Below, piece by piece: positions 47,575-59,047 of a stretch of DNA of 64,000 nucleotides (positions are counted from its first letter, which is position 1; each line of letters opens with the position of its first letter). Below the pieces are notes generated by a model that did no database searches, was not told where the DNA came from, and worked only from the letters and a program-made list of their open reading frames with translations. The stretch is from Trematomus loennbergii (taxonomy: Eukaryota > Chordata > Actinopteri > Perciformes > Nototheniidae): assembly GCA_012861695.1 (NCBI GenBank), contig JAAOOA010000066.1:2864919-2928918 (forward strand), written 5' to 3'. Both the position numbers and the translations under genes were made by a program.

Positions 47575-48775
47575 CCCATTTTCTAGACATATCCAAGTCC
47601 AGGTGTGAGGAGCCAGCTCAGCCGACACGGGAGAGTTTCCCCAAGACCCTTCAGGAGGAGCCAGAAGAAGCTTCAGAACGGACTGGTACAAAACTCATTC
47701 ATGGCTTGAGTACTCACAGTCCAATGATTCAGCGTATTGTTTCCCTGTAGACATTTCTCTTTACCTGATGCCCCAAGACTGTTTTCACTTCAATTGACGG
47801 GTATCGTAACTGGAAAAAGGCCACAATGAAAGACAGTGGTTTCTGTTCTCATGCCCGATCTGAAAGCCATGTATATGCAATGTTTGCATGGGGAGAAAAC
47901 AAGAAAATGAGTGACAGAAATACCTCAATGATGGGAATAATGGATGATCAAATAAGAAACAGGTGATTGAAAATCAAAACTACATTAAAACACTAGCTGA
48001 GATTCTGATTCTAACTGCCACAGAAAACACAGCCCAGCGGGGTCACAGGGAGAATCCTGACTCAGAAAAAAAAGGTGTTTTTTTTAGCTATGTTAGATTT
48101 GCTGTGAAACCATGATCCTATGATTAAAAAAAGATTTGAACAGCAAGCTAAAATGCAACATACACCAGTAAAACTATCCAAAACGAGATACTGGAATGTT
48201 TGGCTGCAATGGTTAAGGAAGAAATCATTCAAGAGGTTAAAAAGAGCAGGCAGTTGCAGTTATTGTAGACAAAACTAAAGATCTTCAGAAAAAAGAGCAA
48301 ATTTCATTTGTTCTGAGATACTATTACAATGGTGTTGTTCACGAGAGCTTTCTGGAGTTTGACGTGGCAGAAGGCCTGGATGCTGCTGCGTTAAGTGTAA
48401 GATTATTTGTTTTCTTGAGAAACATGGGCTGGAGTATAAAGAAAACCTTGTCGGTCAGGGCTGCGATGGCGCTGCAGTGATGAGCGGGTCACATGCTGGT
48501 GTTCAAGCGAAAATAAAAGAAGTAGCCCAAAATGCTTTCTATGTGCATTGCAGTGCACACTGCTTAAATGTAGTCATAGTAGACTCTGTCAAAAGTGCGG
48601 GAAACTTCTTCTCATTGATGGAACGATTGTATGTGTTCATATCTGGGTCTTATGTACACACAAATGGCTGGAAGTGCAGCGGGAGATGTTTGACGGTGCA
48701 CCAAGGGAACTCCAAAGGCTTAGGCTGGAGGACGAGGACGAAAACGGGTTGAATCCGCATATTTCTCTTGCATAT
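47575..48775 (+). pseudogene. hAT transposase, TTF/ZMYM1-like family, decayed
   Basis: Broken frames carry ISKSRCEEPAQPTRESFPKT, then around 47790-47920 IDGYRNWKKATMKDSGFCSH and SESHVYAMFAWGENKKM (TTF-type zinc-finger region), and at 48455-48640 GQGCDGAAVMSGSHAGVQAK and AFYVHCSAHCLNVVIVDS (DUF4371-like/RNase-H-like core). Several stops and frameshifts separate them. After about 48775 unrelated repeat sequence follows, so the C-terminal dimerisation part is missing. Full-length members excise and paste hAT DNA elements or have been adopted as host ZMYM-like proteins; this one cannot make a protein. Confidence 0.78.
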
Positions 48776-49069
48776 AGCCCTTTTTGCCACACGAGGCCGT
48801 AACTAAACGATAGAAACGGACCCCGCAAACGATAACGGGTCCAAAGGTGGATAGATGGGAACGGAGCGCTCTGGGGGGTTATACGGCTCCGTGTGATCGC
48901 CTCTATACGATCATTTTGTGATAATGATGACGCAATAGCCCTGCCTCCCCCCACCTCTGCTGCGTCAAAGTAAACTGCACACTGAATTCAGATTATTTAT
49001 CTTTATCTCGATATGGACATAAACGCGAGTGAAGTCTAATCTGACAGGACGGAGACACGCAGCTCCTCC

Positions 49070-49400
49070 CGCTGAGCAAAACACACACTTCAAGTCAGAT
49101 CATCACCCTTAGCTATTTTAATTAGCCTACCTCTCAAACTACCTAAACTAGTTATAAATATGTTTATTTTTTACTGTCGGCCGGGTCACTCATTACTGGA
49201 TCAGCTGCTGCATGAGACAGACACTGACGCTGTCAGAAGAGAGGAAAAAGAGAGGACAGGCTCCGTTATTCATTTGTTTTAAAGCTTAATAAATAACAAA
49301 GAAGACCTTTGACCGGCACTTTTATAATTTTGTCCGGAAGATTTAAATATTAACGGACATGTTGACCGCAAAAAATATTCTATATATACTGTGCAACTTT
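49070..49400. mobile_element. Fragment of the 'ccggtcaa' element family
   Basis: It shares with 52228-52974 the blocks aattagcctacctctcaaac, ctaaactagttat, gaagacctttgaccggcact and ttaacggacatgttgaccg. The end terminus is lost after aaaaaatattc. An inverted fragment lies at 46840-46980. Confidence 0.65.
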
Positions 49401-49576
49401 ATCTAAACTAAAACTCTTATTTAGAAACCAAATCCTGAATGGTTCCGAGCAGGACCTGACCAGAAACGTTTTTAAGCTAAAATACGATAAATATTATTGT
49501 TTGTTTTGTTTCTAACATGTTCAATAAATTGACTAATACAATTTTGTTTTTAAAGAGCCGCTGTTTTGGTGATGGT

Positions 49577-49805
49577 GTTAGTGTGATGAGTCCATGTCAG
49601 GTCCTCAGTGATGTGTCAGGTCCTCAGTGATAGTCAGTCCTCAGTGATGAGTCAGGTCTCAGTGATGAGTCCATGTCAGTCCTCAGTGATGAGTCCATGT
49701 CAGGTCCTCAGTGATGAGTCCATGTCAGGTCCTCAGTGATGAGTCCATGTCAGGTCCTCAGTGATGAGTCAGGTCCTCAGTGATGAGTCCATGTCAGGTC
49801 CTCAG
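49577..49805. repeat. Minisatellite, about 25-bp unit, next to LINE RT
   Basis: About nine units of gatgagtccatgtcaggtcc-tcagt, some shortened to gatgagtcaggtcctcagt. The last unit runs without a break into the LINE sequence gtgatgtggaccccaagga, so the unit derives from LINE codons. Confidence 0.9.
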
Positions 49806-50064
49806 TGATGTGGACCCCAAGGAACCTGTAGCTGCTGACTCTCTCCACCGTAGTCCCATTGATGGCGATGGGGGCGTGTCCCTCTCCCTGCTGCTTCCTG
49901 TAGTCCACAATCAGCTCCTTTGTTTTGCTGACGTTGAGATGGAGGTTGTTATCCTGGCACCAAGATGTCAGGTTTTCGACCTCTCTGTACGCCGTCTCGT
50001 CGCCGTCGGTGATCAGGCCGATGACGGTCGTGTCGTCAGCAAACTTCATGAAATCTAAGACCAT
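49777..50064 (-). pseudogene. LINE reverse transcriptase fragment
   Basis: The minus-strand frame reads MKFADDTTVIGLITDGDE (ADD part of the YADD box region), NNLHLNVSKTKELIVDYRKQ and VERVSSYRFLGVHITEDLTW. It is about 95 codons of RT palm and thumb, cut at both ends and fused to the minisatellite at the 3' side. Confidence 0.75.
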
Positions 50065-50325
50065 TTACATGTAAAACACAAAGTAAACATGTCATTTTAC
50101 TTTGCAAAAGCCCAAGTTTACATTAACTGTCCGATGTTTTGTAGAAAAAAAAATATATATATACAATATATTATTGAAAATAATATACATCACAAAAATA
50201 AAAACAATAAATAAAATATATTTTAAGTAATAATAAAGCAGAATAGACCGGCAATGAAACATTTCAACATTTAACAATAGCCAACATTTTGTTCAAAAGA
50301 TAACGATTATAAACACTAAAGAAAT

Positions 50326-50503
50326 CTACCAGTTATGTGCGTGCGTGTGTACATGACTGTGTGTGTGTTTCAACTCTCTCCATTCAAAGTCAGCGACGTT
50401 TGTAATTAATGAATGCACCTTTATCTTTATCGAGTGCTGTTTTTGTTTGTATTCCTTCCTCTCCACTCTAGTCCCATTGTCCGGATTGATCTTGAATAGG
50501 CAC
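50326..50503 (-). CDS. Terminal exon of a SAMD3-like/uncharacterised fish gene
   Basis: On the minus strand, acceptor cttaacag at 50504-50511 is followed by RCLFKINPDNGTRVERK and SLITNVADFEWRELK, ending HAHNW-TAG at 50326. The first codon is completed by the donor of the exon at 51230-51354 (CAG AG|G TGC). The pattern 'LEFLQRC.FKINP..GTK' followed by 'L...ADFEW' recurs near the C terminus of SAMD3-like and uncharacterised fish proteins; I recall this from the family and have not searched. The His-rich end suggests a short simple-repeat extension. Confidence 0.65.
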
Positions 50504-51229
50504 CTGTTAAGACAGAAGTACACTTACATTTAGTGTTTAATTACACATTCTGTGGATGATACAGCCATTAATTGTCTTTACAGTTATACAGCTTGAAGTC
50601 AAAGGGCAATGCTACTCTTAAATGTACTTTTCATTAACTGTTATGATCATATCTGTGCATTTAAAGCATTGGTTTGAATAGTTTTGTTATATAAAGTCGT
50701 CACTTGGCATCACTATCACACTGGACAGTATCGCAGCAGGTCTGTAAACAGGAGCAAGCGGTCACATTTGAATGTGGGTAGCTACGAGTCCCATCTTGAG
50801 AGTGTGTAACTGGGGCAGATGAGGTGCGTGTCAGTAGCAGAGTGAGCGGTGTAAAAGCATCGTAGTTAACCGAAAGAAGTTTAATGTGTTTGTTCACTGC
50901 AATAATACCAGGTTTTCTTTTGTTGTCCACAAAGGGCCCTCTTTCCGTCATTTTCATTGAGCTGAAGTAAACATACCACCGATTGGCTAAGAGTGAGTTT
51001 GAGCTTTTAGGGAGGAGCCAAAGCACACCACTGCAAAGGAAAGGGGTACGCTGAATTTACAACCCAAGACAAAACGAGAGCATAATGCGAAACAGAATGC
51101 AGCACAATAATCTTTTTATCTTGATTATCTTGTTTTGTCAGGAGCACTTATCGTGTCTCAGAAATGTGCACAATCCTCTACTCTGTGGTTTAAGATGGAA
51201 TTACTTAATAATTACAATTCAAGTCTTAC

Positions 51230-51354
51230 CTCTGCAAGAACTCCAGGGTAGCTCCCAGTTCTGAGCGATAACTGATGTTGAGGCAGTAATATGCTGCAAA
51301 CATCAGCATCAGGGCGTCGACAACATTCAGGACACTGTCACTGACGATGGTCCT
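51230..51354 (-). CDS. Penultimate exon of the same minus-strand gene
   Basis: Acceptor atagcag, donor gtaag. The 125-nt exon reads RTIVSDSVLNVVDALMLMFA, then AYYCLNISYRSELGATLEFL and ends in QR, open throughout and in phase with the exon at 50326-50503. Earlier exons on the minus strand (higher coordinates) were not found; 51360-53700 contains mobile elements, so the gene may be a fragment. Function is unknown. Confidence 0.65.
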
Positions 51355-51665
51355 CTGCTATCATGTAGTGTCCAGCTGTCAGGGGAGAACTCCCTTAAGG
51401 TACACAACAGGAAAAAGTCACAAAACATTTATAAATCCAAAAAAGATTTAGTGCAGATTGTTTTGTTTTTTACTGGTGATCACATGGCCAATTGTATTTT
51501 AGGAATGATCAGCTCCTGCAGCTTTCTTTTCTTTCTTAAGTGTTTCCTAATGTTAACAGTGTAGAACATGTCACATCATAAAGGGATAGTTTGGGTGTTT
51601 AAAGTGGGGTTTTATAAAGGTACTTATCCATAGTCAGTGTATTACCTAGAGTAGATGATGGCCGG

Positions 51666-51866
51666 CAGGGGCGGACTGGGAAACGGTGGACCTCTGTCGC
51701 CTGTCAGCTTAACTTCAATGATGCCGTTTAAAAACAGCAAACCGACCCGGCCGTTCGGTGATTCTACAGATGGTCAGTCCGCCCCTGCCGGTACCGAAGT
51801 GGGCCGAGTGGCCCGACCAGCCCATCGGGATTCGCCCCGAACGTCCCGATGGCCAGTCCGCCACTG
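51666..51866. mobile_element. 201-bp hAT-type element, 8-bp target duplication
   Basis: The left end is caggggcggactggg and the right end is ggccagtccgccactg, flanked by atggccgg on both sides (51658-51665 and 51867-51874). A second right-end-like motif, gtcagtccgcccctg, lies inside at about 51774-51787, so the element may be two overlapping or nested copies. A related end is at 60636-60652. Confidence 0.8.
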
Positions 51867-52227
51867 ATGGCCGGGATGCCCCGAGCTTGGAGATGCAGAC
51901 AGGAGCAACCACCTGGAAGCAAAGCAATGTACTGCTCTGGACAGGGTCAGCAGAAAAACATATTTTAGCCACCTCTTGATGATTTCCATATCCTTTCACT
52001 GTTTGCATAGCAATACCATATAGGACATTGAGAATTTATAACACTTGTAATATGGCAAGAAATCTTACTTGAGGATCTCTGGCTGCTGTTTATTCTTGGT
52101 AGGTTGCAATTACTGGTACTGCAGCTACAGTAACAGCTGAGGGAAAAAAAGAGACACAAGTTTGCACATGCTTAAGCAAAAATAACTTAAATAACACAGC
52201 AGCAGCTTTAAGTACAGTAATACCACT

Positions 52228-52974
52228 CAGAGTTCCCGTTATGACCGGTAAAATATGCTGAAGACCGGCAAATCGAAATCTCTCCGGTCAAAATAATTTC
52301 CCTTTAGCACAATACCGCATCAGTTGCGCCACTTATGTGACAGACAAGAATAGTATGTGACAGACAAGAAGAGTCAATTCTAATGTCTAACATTTAATGT
52401 GGAGAAAGAGATGTCCTGTATGGGTTGATTGTGCGTTGATCTGTTGGTAATGTCTCGGGGTTCCGGTGGGCATGTAAACAAATGCATAATGCTGCGCTAT
52501 ACTTTGCGGCCTCACCCGGTTGCATAGCGACGCTTATTGTTTAGGTGTCTTTTAATAAGCAGGTAGTCATATCATTAGCTAGAACTAGCTGGATCTGAGC
52601 GGAACAAAACACACACTTCAGGTTAGAATATCACGTAGCTATTTTAATTACCTCTCAAACTACCTAAACTAGTTATGTTTAGTTTTTACTGGGTTGCTCA
52701 TTACTGGATCCGCGAGCTGCATGATACTGACGGGCTGTCAGGAGAGGGAGAGAGAGTGCTCCGTTTATTATTCCCGTGTTATAAATTACTGTACACTTTT
52801 GAATAATGTAGTTAATCTACTAGAATTAGTTTGTTTAATATCGAATCATATCAATTTGTTTAAAAGCTCAATAAATAAGAAGACCTTTGACCGGCACTTT
52901 TCTCATTTTGTCCGGAAGATTTAAATATTAACGGACATGTTGACCGGCAAAAAAATATTCTAACGGGAACTCTG
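52228..52974. mobile_element. DNA element with 'CAGAGTTCCCGTTA' ends
   Basis: Ends are cagagttcccgttatgaccg and ttctaacgggaactctg. The flanks taataccact and aattaccact agree at 8 of 10 positions, which would fit a 9-10-bp target duplication better than the 8 bp of hAT. Inside, accggcaaatcg on the left and gaccggcaaaaaaatattc on the right extend the inverted ends. No transposase frame; fragments of the same family lie at 46840-46980 and 49070-49400. Confidence 0.72.
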
Positions 52975-53049
52975 AATTACCACTTCAAGTATAAGACCTG
53001 AGTACTTCTACTCTTATTCAAGTACAAGATCAGAGAACTTCTCCCACCT

Positions 53050-54572
53050 CTGATTATAGCCTTAACATAGGATTTAAAAGATATGGATAATGTGCATTGT
53101 GTGTAACATTATGCCCACAAAAAAATCGATTATAAAACTAAGGATTGAGCTAACATTAGGAGTTAGTGACAATGTATGCTAGTTAGCTAGCTAAACTATT
53201 TATTAAATAATATTGCGAAAAAGTAACTCTGAAACATTCACTGCACATCAGCTCAGCCACTCGAGCACCATTAAAAAATTAAAAAGTAACACCCTGCATA
53301 ATGACGGCATAGAACAGCTCAATTTCAAAGCATGGTAGCTAGCTGCTACCGTAGCTAGCTAGCTGCTACCTAGCTATGGTAACGTTAGCTAACATTACTT
53401 TGTTTTCGGTCATTAAACAAAATGTATACCATAGCTAGGACTTTGACGTTTGCAATGTTTTAAGTCTTGAGTGTTTTGAATCCGTTGATAAATAGTTTTT
53501 ACCGTTACCTCTGAAAGTGCTGATTCCTCTCCTCTGGGCGCGCCACGTGCAGTCTCTGTAGTGTGCCTCAAAGCATGATGGGTAAAGTGCAGCAGAAGTC
53601 TCGTCTCTGATTGGCTGCAAATCGATTGCCCTGAAAATCCTTTGATGAACATCCAATCCTTGTATTATTTTAAGAATTGGTAACGCCACACCATAAAGAT
53701 TAATTTAAAAGAAAAAAAAATGGGGTGCAAACTATTTACATTGCAATTATAATTGTTTAATTCTTTGGATTTTATTTTCTTAATTTACAAAATGACAATG
53801 TAACTAGTTGATAAATAATAAAACAAACACTGAAGGCCTTCCAAAGACACAAGCAAAATATGTTATAAGACTTCTTTATTGTCAGTTTATTCTTTTAAAT
53901 TGAGAATAGAGAACACTGATAACTAATGTTGGTGCACATTTATATAAGTTTGATTATGATCAGGAATATCCCATCTGTACTTTGCAGTCCTGTCCCAAGT
54001 ACAAGTTAAGTAGGTATTAATCAACGTGTACATATCATTTTTAGTCATGCATAGTACTGCCTTCCTGTTTGCTTTATTTTTGAGAAACCTATTCTGCACC
54101 TACCTGGGTTTTAAGAGAGTCCAATACCCCATGAGACTGTTCAGTCTCATAAAACATGCTCAATTTACTTTTTGAAAACACAAGCTCACAATAAAGTCAG
54201 ATGGGAGATCTACAGAAGCAAAGTGTGATAGACAAAGATGCATTCCTATATTAAACAAACAGAAAATAAATCTTTGTTGTTCCACGAGGCAGTTGTAGCC
54301 ATAGCAAATGGATTAACAAGTGAATTTATGTACTTAACCTTCAACTACCTGCTGCCTGAAATCCCTGTGACATCACTGTAGATTGTTGTAACCAACTAGC
54401 TGTGTGGGACATTATCACAATACATATTTAAGTTAATTGACTTGGATTGTAAATGTATTTCGCTGTAGCTACTAGCTTTGTCAACATGCTTTGGTGAAGG
54501 CCTATTCTTTCAATGTGATGCATTGAATAGTTGGATATTATTAGACGTCTAAAAGGACAACATTGTTCGTTT
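53050..54572. other. Non-coding stretch; paralogous block and CpG-containing segment
   Basis: 53060-53260 is similar to 59050-59190 (shared gtgacaatgtatgctagtta, ttaaataatattgcga). A (tagc)-rich run is at 53325-53385. 53500-53620 contains gggcgcgccacgtgcag, catgatgggtaaagtgcagc and a CCAAT-like gattggctg; a promoter for the minus-strand gene is conceivable but unsupported. Nothing else is seen up to 54572. Confidence 0.35.
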
Positions 54573-55460
54573 TACTGTAATTGCAATGCTAATACCAATT
54601 TAGCATAGTGGTAGCACTAACTGCTAACACGGTTTTGATATTCAGAGTCTGGCTGTTAGTGCATGTTCAATGTTATGGGCTAAATTGTACATGCTAGTGT
54701 GATAAGGCCTAGGGGAAGATGCTAATGTTATTTAACTTCTAGATCCTTTCATTTTTTACTTAGAGTGAAACTCAATATGTTTTTTGCATACTGTGCGCCA
54801 ATCACTCTGTGTTTTAAATATTGAGTCACACATTTTAGAACATTGATACATTTCTAAAAGCTACTTTCCTAACAAACATGGTGCAGTTGTAGCAATCGCT
54901 ACGAGAATGCACTCTGTGTTAGCTGCACAAGGCACTTTGCGGTAGCTTCACGTCTCTGATGATCTGAAAAGCTAAATGATGTCAGAAATGTACACAGCTT
55001 TTTCTTGTGTTGAAACAGATCAGCAGGTCAATGTTACTTGGGTTGTGAACGCACAACAGTTGGTTGTTTGTTAGTAGAGTTGCTTTACTGTAATCGCAAT
55101 GCTAATACCAATTTAGCATAGTGGTAGCACTAACTGCTAACAAGGTTTTGATATTCAGAGTAGGCTGGCTGTAAGTGCTTGCTAGCATGTTCAATGTTAT
55201 GGGCTTATGCTAGTGTGATAAGGCCTAGGGGAAGATGCTAATGTTATTTAACTTCTAGATCCTTTCATTTTTCGCTTACAGTGAAACTCAATATGTTTTT
55301 TGCATACTGTCTGCCAATCACCGTTAGCTGCACAAGTGACTTTGCGGTAGCTTCGCGTCTCTGATCATCTGAAAAGCTAAATGATGTCAGAAATTGGCAC
55401 AGCTTTTTCTTGTGTTGAAAGAGATCAGCAGGTCAATGTTACTTGGGCTGTGAACGCACC
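54573..55460. repeat. Tandem direct duplication, about 0.5-kb unit
   Basis: Unit 1 (54573-55056) and unit 2 (55080-55460) share long blocks such as aatgctaataccaatttagc, gataaggcctaggggaagat and ttcttgtgttgaaa(c/g)agatc. Unit 2 lacks about 100 bp present in unit 1 (about 54805-54930). No coding frame is conserved between units. Confidence 0.88.
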
Positions 55461-55578
55461 GAACACCAAAACTGCTCCCTGGCGCCGGCTATCTGGCAGC
55501 CTCTCTGCGATCCCCTCTCCTATCCGCATGTGGTTGTGTTTGTGCATGTATATGCTCTGTGTGTTTGTGCATGTACAG

Positions 55579-56151
55579 CAGGGCAATTCAATTAGTTTGG
55601 AATGGGGGCCGGTTGATGAAAATGATCCAAAGCAAGGGGCCGGGAAAAAGATGGCTTGAAATATGAGCAATCATATTTAAGAGCTTCAGATACAGTAAAT
55701 ACTACAACAGCATAGTGGAGTGCATATATTGTGTTTAATTCAATCAACAACATAGCCCCAAGGCCTTTATAGATCTAAATGGCAAGTTCAGAACTCAGTA
55801 GGCCTACATGTGAAGCTAATTTAACCATCAACATCATTTCATTTGATTTCATTTAGGTGAAATGATCTAATCATTCACGCAGAGATGCAATCAATGACAG
55901 GAGTTGTCACTACAGTATAGTAGGTGGGTTCGAAAACCCGAGCCCGTCGAAGTTTTCAGGCATTGTCTACCCCTCTATCTCTCAATGTAACACCCTCTCT
56001 GGAATAAAGGAACTATGGCACAAAAAAAAAAAAAAAAAAAAAAATCTTAAAAAAAAAAAAATGGATTACTTTTTAACATTATACTCAAAGGGCCAGTAAA
56101 TATCACCCCGGGGCCGGATTTGGCCCGCGGGCCGCCAATTGAATAGCCCTG
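55579..56151. mobile_element. hAT-Charlie-type element, 573 bp, 8-bp target duplication
   Basis: Ends are cagggcaattcaattagttt and gccaattgaatagccctg, with atgtacag on both sides (55571-55578 and 56152-56159). Subterminal gggggccgg and ggggccggatttggcccgcg are typical of this group. A poly-A stretch lies at 56020-56062. No transposase frame. Confidence 0.9.
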
Positions 56152-56159
56152 ATGTACAG

Positions 56160-57560
56160 TATATCCTCCCTGTGTGTGTAATGTGTTTAAACACAACAGA
56201 GTGGGGGAAGACATTTCCCTCTGAGTGATGAATACATGATATCTTCTTCTTCTTCTTCTTCTTCTTCTTCTACTTAGAAATCATAAGTGAATGGTCACAT
56301 TAGGTTTGCCTGCAGTGAATGCTGACAGCTATGAGCTAGTTTATAGATGTATCATGGCATAGCCAAATGTCTCCTATATAACCCACAGGCTGTTACTGGT
56401 GGGTTATAGTATCATTTTATATCTGAATTGTGCTCTGGTAGGAATTCGCACCCAACATGCTAACAGTCAAGTTTTTTTTAACTCTATGGTTTTACACAGT
56501 TTTTATAACATGAAATTCACATATTTAACAATTAAATCTTCAAATTAATACAAATGTAGCAATAAAGTGAAAGTCAAAATGTGTTAAAATGTAGTTTTTT
56601 TTTTACTATAATAGGATAGTCAATACCTGTGTTTTTTTCAGTTTATCAATGTAAAGTAGTGGTTAAATTAAGCAAAATTACTAATATTTCTTTCTTTACT
56701 CATATATTTTCTGCAATTATACATTTTTTAAATGAGTATTAACAGTATTTGTTATGTATTTGACAGTTATATATAGCCATAACAAAAGTATTTTTTAGTA
56801 AAATTACAGAAAATGCAGCTAATTTTGCCAACAGAAAATCATTTATTTTTACGGTTAGTTTTGTTAAATTCGCATTTAAAAACTGCTAAAAAACAGATAA
56901 ATAATGTATTCCATTTCTACAGTTTTTTTTTGTTAAAATACATGACACATTTCAATAAACCGTTTATTCTTGTAAATTGAATATGATTTTCTGTAATTAT
57001 GAAATACAATAAAAACTGTAATGTTTTTTGGGGAAAACTGTAAAAAAACATTTTTTTTTTTACAGTGTACTCAAGCTCACAAAGGGATGTCAAAGGGATG
57101 TCATGTTATTATTGTACCACTGTGAGGCAATAGGTGTTGTTATTCTAAGTTAGCTCGGCTGAGCGAAAGGATGCACCTGCAGTGCAGAGTAAAATAAACC
57201 ATGCCTAAGGCTTAACCGTTCATCGTCTCCGTCTCAACTATTTCTCTCCGAGTGCAACGTATGAGGAAGCTGCCATCCTTAACCTCAACACCTTGTATCT
57301 GTGTATATATATTTTTTTCTTTGTGGGGGTCTAACATTGATTGTTAACATTGATTGATATGACTGCAATTAAATCAGCATATACTTCTGCCACCCCTCAA
57401 AATCTCCTGCCACCCTCTTGCCACCCCATGAATATTTTTCTAGATCCGCCCCTGCTCTCCAGGTCTTTCATAGATCTGATGATGCCTTGTGTTTTATCCA
57501 TGTATTTTTTTCTTTTAATGTTTATTTTATTATCTTTTCTTTTTAATGACTGATTTTAAA
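56160..57560. other. AT-rich non-coding stretch; retroposon tail and hAT right end
   Basis: 56185-56275 resembles a fish retroposon 3' tail ending in (cttctt)n. 56500-57065 is very AT-rich and ends in tacagtgtac after a long T run. 57385-57455 (ccacccctcaaaatctcctg ... ctagatccgcccctg) matches the right end of a hAT element without a visible left end. No gene. Confidence 0.4.
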
Positions 57561-57657
57561 TGCCATTTTCTTAATGTCTTTCATTTTTTGAAAGCACTTT
57601 GAATTGCCTTGTGTTGAAAGGTGCTATATAAATAAACTTGCCTTGCCTTGCCTTGCC
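57560..57657 (+). mobile_element. L2-like LINE/SINE 3' tail
   Basis: The sequence gaaagcactttgaattgcct, then gtgctatataaataaacttg and a (ccttg)n tail is the conserved 3' end of L2-type retroposons. Only the last 100 bp are recognisable. Confidence 0.65.
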
Positions 57658-58739
57658 TTGTGTGACATTGAGGGTGTGCTGTTGGCAGAGCAATCTTATC
57701 TCAGTCTTACCATGGTCCCACCACTGCCTAAGACTGCTCAAATCTCCCTTCCTCTGCCTAAAAACACTCCAGAAATAAATAAGGGCCTCTTTAAAATGTT
57801 TATCAAATGTTAAAACCGAGTTAAAATGCCAATATGCACTTCTTGGCAAAATTTCTAATAAAAACATTACATAAAAGCAAAGAGTGATCCGTAAAACCAG
57901 CAGGTGATATACTGCACATTTTAAAAGTGTTAAAATGATGCTTAAAACAATAAAAACGATCTAGTCTAGCTGATGAGATTCTATTCTCTCTGATGTGGGA
58001 CCAGGTTAAATTAATAATCTTTTTTCTCAAAGCAAGGTTACATCTGTGAGTTGGATGTAGAAGAGTCAGAATCAATATAGATGTTTCTGTGTCAGAGTAA
58101 ATTCAGATGGAACATTGTAAAAAAAGGTAAAGTCTTACCTCCGCCTAAAAAAAAAACATTACTTATAGTGAAAACCACCCTTGAATGATGGGATGGTAGA
58201 CTAAAAGCTTTAGGAATCCAAACTACAACATATAATAAGTACCCTGTATCAAGATTGATGCAAAACAAGTGACATTTGACCTTTTTAGAGAGGTTTAGAA
58301 AAATAAAAATAATATGAAATCTCCGTTTTTTACATAAAAATGCAATGATGGATTATCAGTAATCCTTTCAAAGTGACACAGACACATTGGATTAGCATGG
58401 TACTGGATTGTTATGATGGATTTGATATTAACGAGGCGGCCGCAGCAGTTAGCAGTTAGCGGCTAGCTAGTAATTATGCTAATGTGACCATAAATCGTTA
58501 TGTACTTTTATAATACGCTGATAACATACTACCCTGCAGTATACAAAGTCATTCAAACTAGCTGCACCTTTACCAGCTTTGAGAACACTGTAATGATCAA
58601 TCATTATAAAACATATCATATATATTATTCTGAAATGGACCAATCTGCACAATGACTACTTTTACTGTCGCTACTTTAAGTATATGTTGATGAGAATACT
58701 TTTCTACTTTTACTTGAGGAACATTTTGAATGCAGGAAT

Positions 58740-59047
58740 TTTACTGTAACAGAGTATTCCTACACTCTGGTACTTCTACTTTTATTCTAGTACAAGATCT
58801 GAGTACTTCTACTTTTACTCAAGTACAAGACCTGAGTACTTCTGTTTTACTCAAGTACAAGATCTGAGTACTTCGACTTTTACTCAAGTACAATATCTGA
58901 GTACTTCTACTTTGACTGAAGTACCAGATCTGAGTACTTCTACTTTTACTCTAGTACAAGATCTGAGTACTTCTACTTTTACTGTCTAGTACAAGATCTG
59001 AGGACTTCTACTTTTAATCAAGTACAAGATCTATACTTATACCACCT
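58740..59047. repeat. Minisatellite of 'GAGTACTTCTACTTTTACTC' units, 33-36 bp
   Basis: About eight units of gtacttctacttttactcaa plus gtacaagatctga, variable by a few bases. Single units of the same family lie at 52990-53045 and an end-like piece at 2165-2215. Many fish non-autonomous elements contain this array; the terminus taccacctctg is seen at 59038-59050. Confidence 0.85.

Noticed and set aside
49577..49805. Regularly spaced repeats, considered as a CRISPR array
   Set aside because: Units are contiguous with no unique spacers, in a eukaryotic LINE context.
53435..53689. CpG-containing segment with a CCAAT-like motif as a promoter
   Set aside because: No linked coding exon could be shown; kept only as a remark.
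58740..59047. Regular repeats, considered as a CRISPR array or regulatory array
   Set aside because: It is a known style of minisatellite in fish transposon bodies; no spacers and no protein-binding evidence.
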